Source of the DNA: Cruorifilaria tuberocauda
Taxonomy: Eukaryota; Nematoda; Chromadorea; Rhabditida; Onchocercidae
Direction: 5' to 3'
Assembly (NCBI GenBank): GCA_013365365.1
Contig: JABVXU010000470.1
Coordinates: 1 to 41,641, forward strand
DNA: 41,641 nt
Part shown: one piece after another, positions 1-8,824 of the stretch
How positions within the stretch are numbered: position 1 is the first letter of the stretch
Layout of the letters: every line of letters starts with the position of its first letter
Made by a program: the position numbers and the translations under genes
The notes under the pieces: model-generated
The model's input: the letters and a program-made list of their open reading frames with translations, nothing else
Databases searched by the model: none
What the model was told of the DNA's origin: nothing

Positions 1-366
1 AAAAGGCATACGATGACTCATATCGTTGAGAATCCCCGTAGCTGCTCGGTATGCGGAAAAATTTTCGCTCGTTCATCATATTTAAATATTCATAAGTTAT
101 CTCATACTGGTGAAAAGCCACATGATTGCCCGGTATGCGGGAGAAGTTTTTCTTACGCATCGAATTTAAGAAGGCATGTGATAAATGTTCATGGTAAAAA
201 GCCGTACAGTTGTATGATGTGTGGAAAAATTTTCCTTCATTCATGGCTTCTCGAAAAACACTTAAGCTCTCATGGTGCTATAAATTCGTATGATTACTCA
301 GAACATGAAAAAAATTCCTCTCAACCATGGAATACGAAAATTTACATGCATTATTTTAAAATTTAA
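1..366 (+). CDS. C2H2 zinc-finger protein, C-terminal part (enters from the left edge)
   Basis: The frame is open from base 1 to a TAA at 364-366, so this is the last exon, or part of it, of a gene that starts outside the window. The first residues (H-x3-H) complete a finger whose cysteines are off the edge. Three full C2H2 fingers follow: CSVC...H-x3-H, CPVC...H-x4-H and CMMC...H-x3-H. They are joined by a canonical TGEKP linker and a variant GKKP linker. A 35-residue tail without fingers follows. Such tandem fingers bind DNA in the nucleus in most family members. Two overlapping AATAAA signals at 527-537 could end the transcript. Which zinc-finger gene it is cannot be told from this fragment. 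Confidence 0.9.
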   Translation, partial: KRHTMTHIVENPRSCSVCGKIFARSSYLNIHKLSHTGEKPHDCPVCGRSFSYASNLRRHVINVHGKKPYSCMMCGKIFLHSWLLEKHLSSHGAINSYDYSEHEKNSSQPWNTKIYMHYFKI

Positions 367-526
367 AAAAGATCGTTTAATTGTTTGATAATGTAAGAAA
401 AGATTTTTCCGAGGAAAAAAAAATCACAGTAATGAGCTTATGAATTGTAAAAATATTGATGAAATGCATGATCGAGAATTTTCCACTCAGCTATTGTTCG
501 ATTTATTTACATTTAATGTTTTTGTA

Positions 527-537
527 AATAAAATAAA
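527..537 (+). terminator. Poly(A) signals of the zinc-finger gene
   Basis: Two overlapping AATAAA hexamers lie 160 bases after the stop codon of the leading zinc-finger gene, a normal distance for a 3' UTR. Confidence 0.5.
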
Positions 538-3219
538 TTGATATAAATTGTTGTGAATGCATCGAACGAATGAAGAAACGTTATGGTTAATTTACATACT
601 ATATCTTTATTGTTTGAATACGTGAAGCGAAACTTTCAACAAATTTCAACGATCTTCATCGATTGTGAATTATGATAAATTATTAAGAATCATAATCAAA
701 TACTTCGAATTTTTTCCGCATATGTTTACTATTCGTAGAACAAGAAAAAAAAAATTATCGGAATTCCTGGACGAAAAAAAGAATCGGAATTCCTGAGCGC
801 AACAGGTAAACGCCTAGGGAATTACGATGAAGACAAAGAAATAAGAAGGAAGAAGTGAAAGTAAAGACTAAAACATTAACGTGAAATAAAATTACTTCAT
901 TTCCGGAACGACTGATTATATGACGCGATGATAATCAACGTCTTTATCCTAGTAATAATGAAATATCTTCATTCATTGATACTTCATTACCTGGTCGATT
1001 CATTCGAAAGGGATAATTAGGGATAATTTTAGAATTGTTTTGAAATGATTCTTATAATCTCTCAACTCCCAGCACTATTTTCCTATCCTTCTTATCCATT
1101 TTTATCGTTATCACTACATTTCAACTTACTGCCAAAATATATTTGCACAAAATGCACCGATCTGTAACTTTCAAGCCAAAAAACAAAAAAGTAGAGGACA
1201 GTTAATAAGCTATGCTTAATTCAAAACTGTAAAACGATAATTTATGAATTAAAAATTTTCATTTATAATCTTTTATTCCTAACAGGTTTATTTCAAAGAA
1301 TTATACGAATTATCAGCGAATTATCAGAAAGAATTATAGGAATCCTGATTATGGCATCAATATTCTAAATCATTAAAAAAATCGTTGAGACTATAATTCC
1401 AGAAAGTATTCCCTCTTTTTTCAGTTTCGTTCATTTTCCATAATTCTCGTTCAGTCTATGAATAAAATTAAACTGTTAAGATCAGAAATACTGAAATAAC
1501 ATTAATAGGTTGTAAAGATATTTTACATTAAAAGTACAATGATAAGCTGAAAACTGAAATCACTGCTAAATTATCTCGACAAAATAAGTATGAATAAGTA
1601 AACGATATAAAGACATTTAATAAAATGCAATAATTGGAAAGTTCTGAACTCAAAAAATTAAATACTATATGAGAAAATTCATTGATTGAATAGTAAGACA
1701 GGTTGAATAATCCAATTAAAACTTCGATAAAACTTCAATACGAATTTTCAGTAAAAAACTATTGTATTAAATTAAATTAAAAAAAACCTGTCTTTTGTTG
1801 AAGGACAAAGTATCAGACTTGACAAATTCTACAAATACCATATTTTTCTTACCTTACCATAGCATGCACATTTCCGATAAGGAAATATCAGAAAACGCAA
1901 ATTTGACTTAATTGTCCCAGGTAGCTGATAATGCCTTTCTCTTATTGCATATTATTCAACGTTTATATTTGCTTTTGTTTTTTACATACTGTACGACAAT
2001 ATTATGTTATTGTAATTTTATTGGTTTATTTTTTTATTCAATGTTGTTCATAAAATGAAATAAAAAGTACTACATATCTATACATGACGAAAATTTGGGA
2101 TTTTAAGTATTTCGCAGCTCTAGTAAATCATCACTTTAGGTAAAATTAAAATAGTTCCCCCTTTGTCTTATAATGTAATTTTTAAATTCATTCAATTTTT
2201 ACAATCACATATTGAATAGTCTTTCTAATGGTTGACGATCTTAATTTACAATACAATCGTAAACCAATGTCTCGAATGGCCAAATTTTAATAAGAAACCA
2301 ATTTATTTCGACTACTTTTTATCAAAAATTAAACTTTCTCTGTTATTATTTAGCTGATAGTTACTTCTCGATTTTCAATTCTTTTTTCAAATTCTGAGTC
2401 TCAAACTAGAATTTTCAATATAGTTCTATATTTTTTATTTTAGCAAATTTCTGAATTCAATCAAATTATCATTAAATTTTCTTAACAGATCATTGTCCTA
2501 ATTTTAACCGAATTGTTCATGCACATTTCCAGATTCAATTTGCAGCAGCTATTATTCACAAAGGATCTGATCTTAAGTTCGAATCTCCTCAAAATACATG
2601 ATATCACTACATTTTTGGATCATGTAGGCATACTACAGCATTGGAATTAGTGGAATCAAGGCTTAATGAAACGAGTCAAGAAAAGATTTTTATAAGACCA
2701 ACATGGTGAAAAATCATAATATTAAAATTTATTTTTCTGCTGACAAAACTCGTCGACTGAAATGTTGACAATTAGTTTTGCTAATCAAACGGTCAATGAC
2801 AGTTCTATGAATTTCCATAAAGTCGGTACTGGAAATGTAAATAAGAAATGTCAGCTTGATAAACGAAAAAACCAATTTATTAAACCGTCACGAAACTGAT
2901 AAAAAAAGAAAAAGATAACAATTAAGTAGAAAAAATGCAAATGAAAATAACCAAATTAAAAAACTGAAAACAGGGAAGAGTTACTTCTAATTAAGTTCAT
3001 TATTTTTTATATCCCAAATTATTATCGTCTTTTTCTCCTAGTTATAATAAATTGGCCGAAATACCAACATTTGTGGAATTTTATAAGCTATTGAATTAGA
3101 GATTTCATATTTTCACTAAGGAAACATAATATTCTTGAATAAGACATTTTTGAACGGAAAATAAAAATTTCCCAAATACATTTCGCACCATAAAGCTGCG
3201 AATCGAAAATTCATTTTTA
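538..3219. other. Intergenic, AT-rich
   Basis: No exon with coding character was found on either strand. The stretch separates two convergent genes (zinc finger +, p53 -). It holds a 13-base direct repeat (atcggaattcctg at 757-769 and 783-795) and many short A/T runs. An open frame continuing through the p53 stop to about 3116 is read here as downstream sequence of that gene. Confidence 0.6.
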
Positions 3220-6200
3220 CTACTTTGAATGTGGTACTCCAAGAGAACCACTTACACGAGTTCTTTGTACTCGAACTGTAGAACCTTCGGATGATAAACT
3301 GCTCAGTCTCTGAGAGTTGAAAATATTGAACCAAGCCAAATATGAGTTTAACATCTTTATCGCATCTTTTTCCGCAACACCTATCGACAGTAGATACTAA
3401 AATTTTAAGAAATTTAATTTGCTTACTAGACAAAGAGTAATGTAACTGTTTTTTCATGTTTCTTTCACAAAATCAACTACATTTTTTTTTCATTTTACAT
3501 AAATGCAGACTAAAAAGTATAAAAGAACCATTTTATTGATGATCCCCTCCAGATCAGCAATTACATAAAATGACCGATCAGCAAATAAATGCTTATATTT
3601 CGACAATTTCAAAGTATTGAGCCAGCTGCAATAACATAGAATAAGCTTTTTTGAAGCAAAATGATTTATTTCTTCATCTGAAAATTGGGAAGCACAGAAT
3701 TCAGCAAAATGTTCAAAAATAGAAGGGAAAAATACCGAATTACAACTTACGAATCAATAGGAGTATTTTGTGATAGCGAGCTGAAACTGCTGCTTACCGT
3801 CAACATTTCCTTATCACTTCCTTCATTTTTATTTTTCAGCAAATTTCTTGTTAACTCAAAATTACCGACAATAGCACAAACTATTTTATACAAATGCCTT
3901 CCACGAATCTAAAAACGAATTCAATTTTCATTTTTCATTTTGTTCAATATTAAGTAATAATAGATTCTACCTCTAATGAATAAATTGTGTCATCGTCTTC
4001 CCAATCTTGTTTCGGTGGATCTTTTGTTGAAACGGAAACAACTTCTGCAACTGCTGGATAGTGCTTGGCAGGTGGTCGTTTGTTACCTGTAGACAAGCTT
4101 TTGATTTAAATCAACACCGAAACAGTAGAACTGTGTTTTCTTTGATCATACTACTATATGAATATTACAATTCGAGTTTTTTTTAATGATACACTCTTAT
4201 CAATTGATAAACATTACTGTAAATGCACTATCATTTACTTTCAAAATGCTTGCCAAATCAATGAGATAGTAAAAAAAACCACTCCAGTTTTCATATATAA
4301 AAACTGATGGATGAAATCTTTTTATCATTTGGAGCTGCTCTATTTGAAAATTTCTATAATTGCATTTATTTTCTATTCATCAAATACTTCTCATTATGAA
4401 AGGACTCAGCCGTCTTCTAAACATCTTTTGGACACGGAATATACATTCTATGCATATAGAAAAAGGAAAAATAAAAACTGAAAAAAGTTTCAAATTAAGC
4501 AATGGTTATTTTGCTTACTAGATTCACAAGTTAATTAAAACTCAGATAAATTATACCGAGATTTAACGATTAAAGTTTTACATGCAGCGTCCTTAGAGAG
4601 TATAGTGTCCAGAGCAGCTCCAAATGATAAAAATACCAATTCTTTGGGAGGCATTGTTTATTCACAAATCTTGAAAAGAAAAGCATAACACCGTCTTTAC
4701 TTACTAAATCTTCCCTAACACTTTCTTTTACTCCAAAAAATCAAGCAGAATTAGCTTTACGGAGGTAAAAAGCGCTATAATTCATATATAAGTATTAAAT
4801 TTCAGTATGAGAACATTTGTAATGCTTCGTAAGTCGGCAAGTCGGCAGTTGAAAAAGTACTAGAAAGTACTAGAAAAGAAGAGCTATTAATTAATAAATC
4901 TTGAAAAGATTAAATTAATGAAAACATTTTCGAATTAATGAAAAAAAAATTTTGTTTTAACATTAAGAAATCTGACAATGTAATTTAAGAAAACAGTTAT
5001 TTGCTAAGCATCTAAATTAAAATGAGCAGTATCCACAATAATCGCATCAATTTCTTTCCCAATCAAAGCTTCACAATCGTCGGCGGTCAAAGCTAATATT
5101 TCTCCCCAGTGCAACAACTAAATCAATCATATATGAGAATATTTCTATTTCCCGCTTTTATTTTCTTCTAAATTAAAATTGAAATTTTTTCAAAATATTG
5201 AAAACGAAAGCATACGTGGCAAATTAGTAACATCCATATTTGCATCCCGACTTGGAAGTGAACACACTTTCAGGTACATCTTACTGTCTCCAAGTAAATG
5301 ATCACTATAAATTTTGATGCATTAATATTTAAATTTTATTTTAACATTAAGAAATCTGACAATGTAATTTAAGAAAACAAAACAGTTATTTGCCAAGCAT
5401 CTAAATTAAAAATAAAAATCTACCCATTTTCCAAAGAAAAACACAATTCCACTTGCCGCCGATTAATACCACCAGCACAAGATGAATAGCACCTGAACTG
5501 CAGCATTAAGCATCGATTAGCATGAAGTGCGTCGAAAGGCACAATTGCAAATGAACGGGAACCTTCTTCTCCTTCTACTTTTTCTGTCAGATGTTGCGCT
5601 TTGGAATTATTGGTCACAATAAGGAAGTGCTCTTCGTGATTTCCTGTAAAGAATCATAAAAGTTTCCCGAAATGATAATATACATGAGTAAAACTGCAAT
5701 TGTTTCAAAAAATTTAATTGGTGAAGTTGTACAACTATTATGATCAATTGTCAGTTTGGAACGTTATCCAAGACATAAACTTAAATCCGCGCTTTTATGA
5801 TTTAGTTGAAAGTTCCTAAAGAAAATCACTCACTGTCCCGTGAACGATGATAATCGCACCGACGAACTGGAATATGAGCATAAACGTCATCCGAATAAAC
5901 AGCACAAATCCGGATGAACGATTTTGGGGGAGGAGGAATAGGACATTTCACTGCAAATATGACATTGGTATTCATCTTCGAAAAAAGCGAGCGACCTTTG
6001 AACTAAAAGCAAACATTTCTGAGAGAAAACGGAAGAAAAATTACTCCCGATTTGAGAACCAAACTGCTCATTCCTTTTTTATTTGTAAGTAAATTGAAAA
6101 TGCAAATTCCTGTTAATGAAGGGAAAATTTCTTCATTTTTCGAGTGCTGAAGCTATGAAAGCAAATTAGCCATTTCCTAACAATTTAGTTAAAGAACAGA

Positions 6201-7346
6201 CTATGGTAAACAATAAGATTTGTGGTGAAGTAAGCCTTGCCCTGCAACCAAATATATCCAGCTTACATTTGCAGAACTTCACAGCACTGAACAATCAAAT
6301 AACATTAGTTTCAGAACGATGAAAATATTTCAAATGAAAGATTTCAATAAGTGAGAAAAGTAAAGAAAAAAATTTGAATACATACGATGTAGGAAGTTTG
6401 GCGTCCATCTTCCACAGTCACATCAAATTCCAGTTTAAATTCATCAGCTTCTGGTCTAAATAACGATTGATTTCACTTTGTTACAAGTTTAGAAAATTTA
6501 TACAAAATATTTGCGGTACATGAAAGGGAAAAAGAACAAAAACCTGATAGCAGAAACTGATACTGATTTCAGTGGACCAATATTTATTTCGTTTGATGAA
6601 TCAACGAAGAGATCTTTCTAAATTAAAATCCAATTATATAAAAAGACACGTAAATATATGACGGTAACTGATATAAAGCACACAACTCACCGTAAATAAA
6701 CATAAGACATTACAGATGACAAGATGTAACAACTAAATACATACATTTCGACTATCAAGTTGTGATAATACAATATCGGCGAAATTCTCATTTGTCGTCC
6801 GCTCAAAATCCATTGGCGGTATGTTTAACTAAATGTAACTTTTTATAAGTTAAATTAAACATGTTTTGGAAAAAGAAACTTTGAAGTTAGAACAATTATT
6901 AAGAACTTACTGAACTGTCTTTCCTCACAAGATTCCTAGAAACACAGATCTTTTGGAACCATTTGCTGATTACTTGTTGAAATCCTCTATTATCTTTTAA
7001 TCAAAGATTCAGTGATTTAAATTTCACAGGCTATTTACAAGTAGAAATAAATTTGTAATTTGTAATAAATAGATATACATACCGTCAGTATATCATCATT
7101 CACATCGATGAGGGCATTTTCAGTACTGGCATTATAGGTGATACTAAAATAGTAATCATTGTATACTTTTGAAATAATAGTTCTTGAATAATAATTCTTA
7201 TTTCTTGCAAAACCGAACTTATCCCATATCCCGTGATCAGTTGATTGCTGTAAGCCAATCAAAGACGGAGTTCCAAGGGGCTGTTCCAATGCATCACTGA
7301 CCACTGATAATGATTCGAATGTTGTACGTCGCTCTTCGTTGTCCAT
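3220..7346 (-). CDS. cep-1: p53-family transcription factor (CEP-1/p63/p73-like) with DNA-binding, tetramerisation and SAM domains
   Basis: Twelve exons with consistent phases: 7219-7346, 7083-7143, 6745-6828, 6544-6617, 6386-6455, 5834-6002, 5424-5643, 5216-5304, 3971-4086, 3751-3908, 3529-3625, 3220-3396; about 480 aa. Residues ~115-298 match the p53 DNA-binding domain. VRRCDYH carries the equivalents of human R175, C176 and H179. CYSSCAGGINRR carries C238, C242, G245, R248 and R249. KVCSLPSRD carries C275 and R280, with Lys at the R273 position. Residues ~333-360 (YSLEIRGRHLYKIV) match the tetramerisation domain (human YFTLQIRGRERF). Residues ~390-450 (SWLNTLKLSKYKHLF ... LLSIGVAEKDAIKML) look like a SAM domain, and a Ser/Arg-rich tail follows. 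The family consists of nuclear regulators of DNA-damage and germline apoptosis. The start ATG lies 6 bases after an acceptor-like AG. Least certain: the first intron and the 3' end, where a possible donor at the RTR codons could extend the protein. Confidence 0.92.
4319..4633. repeat. Candidate MITE-like element with 23-bp perfect inverted ends
   Basis: Bases 4319-4341 and 4611-4633 are perfect reverse complements (tttttatcatttggagctgc continuing to tct), separated by 269 bases of AT-rich sequence with no long open frame. It lies in the p53 intron between the DNA-binding and tetramerisation exons. No clear target-site duplication is visible, so this may be a hairpin rather than a transposon relic. 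Confidence 0.45.
4949..5022. repeat. Direct repeat, copy 1 (about 75 bp)
   Basis: This is nearly identical to 5333-5411. The copies differ by a 4-base aaac gap and a few substitutions. On the minus strand, copy 1 contains the TAG that closes the orphan frame at 5004-5117. Confidence 0.85.
5004..5117 (-). other. Orphan coding-like frame inside the p53 gene
   Basis: After an acceptor-like atttag, 37 codons run open to a TAG. They read well as protein (LLHWGEILALTADDCEAL, then GKEIDAIIVD). The frame needs a phase-0 join, but the neighbouring p53 exon ends in phase 1. It therefore does not fit the main transcript, which joins 5216 to 4086 cleanly. It could be an alternative last exon in another frame, a remnant of another gene, or chance. 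No family was recognised. Confidence 0.3.
5333..5411. repeat. Direct repeat, copy 2 (about 79 bp)
   Basis: Second copy of the 4949-5022 sequence. It ends 12 bases from the donor of the p53 exon 5424-5643, so it lies inside the following intron. The pair indicates a local duplication within the p53 gene. Confidence 0.85.
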
Positions 7347-7565
7347 ATCAACCACTTTAAAATAAGATATTTTCATTTTGGATATCGAAAATATGGATAG
7401 ATTTCCATTGGTCATTGTTGTATGCCCTTATCATTTCCCTCGTCCAATACAGGTAAGTTTGAGCAAGTATAAATAACTATAAGACTACTGAAAAGCAGCC
7501 AAGATAAAAAACTTTTATCCTGAAAGAAAGCTTTTACTCAGACATAAATTACCAGCAAATAGACA

Positions 7566-8190
7566 TCAATTCCTATTATCTTGTCCAGTAAAAAATGATG
7601 TTTCATATAGGTTTAACAGATCACAAATAATGTCCACAGGTTGTTCAATGTCATTGATCATCAATATTGAGACTAACTCGTTGATTTCAAATGTAAAAAA
7701 AAAAACCAACGGGACAGTGTTGGAAATTCTGTGCTGAATAACGTAAAGTAATTTCACAATTTACATGCTGTAAAGGAAAAAAAGAACATGAAGTGTGAAA
7801 CAGAACGCAAATTCATCTCAAACAAACTCTCTTAAAAATTACAATTTGAATTTTTGTAGCTAAAATGTTGTCACAGAAAATCATAACTTCACAAGTCATA
7901 TATTTCAGAAGAAAATCCTAAACGAAACTGAAACATATTTAATATTAATGTTTTCTTCAAAATTAAGAGCTTAAAAATCAGATTCCAAATTATGCACAAA
8001 ACTTATTTAAATATCATGTCGCAACATGAAGATAATATTTGCGGTTTGGTTACTCGGACTTGTTCCATTTATAGCTTATTTCTCCTCATTTATCTGGGAA
8101 TTATTTTCATCTCTGTATTCTTCACAAGCATTCGTTTTCAATTTCTCCCTTCTTACGCAAAAATTTGATACAATACAGCAAAGAAGCCAT
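7566..8190 (-). CDS. Small unidentified gene, frameshifted at a T run (partial model)
   Basis: Two pieces are supported. (a) An ATG at 8190 lies 15 bases after an acceptor-like AG and opens 21 codons (MASLLYCIKFLRKKGEIENEC) to a possible donor at 8126. (b) A last exon runs from 7767 to a TGA at 7566-7568. It begins HVNCEITLRYSAQ and ends ...LLNLYETSFFTGQDNRN, but changes frame across an 11-base T run near 7695. One T fewer would make it one frame of about 66 codons, suggesting a base-calling error or a real lesion. I could not find the exon or exons linking the two pieces. No family was recognised. It lies between MND1 and p53 on the same strand and ends about 220 bases before the p53 start, as in an operon. 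Confidence 0.35.
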
Positions 8191-8824
8191 GAAAATTTAG
8201 GCTTGCTGGAAATGTATTTTTATAACTTGATAAAATAAGCCTATCGCTTTAGCTTGACTTAGAACAGATCTAAGAAAAGTTAGAGGATACTCCGGTGTAT
8301 TCAAGCTATGACGGTATTTCAAAATATATAATTCCCGAATGCTGTAGCAAGAGCGCTAAAGACTAACTAATTCCAGTAATTTTAATGGATTTAGCATAAA
8401 AATGAATAAAATATTCAGATAGCACAAAAAAACATTCTTTTCGCCGCTTAAAATTTCTGTACTAATCGACATTTCGTTTCTACAACGTTGCCGTTCTTTT
8501 TTGCATGGAAACACTCGTCAAATCAAATAGGATTAAAATATAATTGATAAAAATTAAGTGTAATTTACGAAAGAAAATTTATAAAAGATGGATTAAACTT
8601 CGTTCAGCATCAAACTAATATTAAAATCCTTTTATGAAGACTAGAATCAAATGTATAATGAAATTGCGTAATGAATAATGAATAATGAAATTTATCTAGA
8701 GAGATAACAATAGGAGAGAGCAGAGAAGGGAAAAAAGTACCATTTGTAAATTTTGATCCGAAAAAAATCATGATACTCTCCAGATAGATAACCACCGTTA
8801 ATACACATGAAGAATGCTGATATT
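8191..8824. other. Spacer between MND1 and the small gene
   Basis: Apart from the acceptor just above 8190, no exon with coding character was found. It probably holds the MND1 3' UTR and, if the cluster is an operon, the intercistronic region. Confidence 0.5.

Noticed and set aside
5847..6092. 81-codon plus-strand open frame
   Set aside because: It lies over the p53 zinc-binding exon (5834-6002, minus). The minus-strand reading has family similarity and correct splice sites; this is its shadow.
6909..6933. Possible 25-base p53 micro-exon
   Set aside because: Good splice edges (ctag|GAATC...TTCA|gtaag), but including it breaks the phase with the next exon; skipping it keeps the frame.
8026..8238. 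70-codon plus-strand frame with a hydrophobic start
   Set aside because: It looks like a signal peptide but has no downstream exon or family match, and lies opposite a possible minus-strand first exon.
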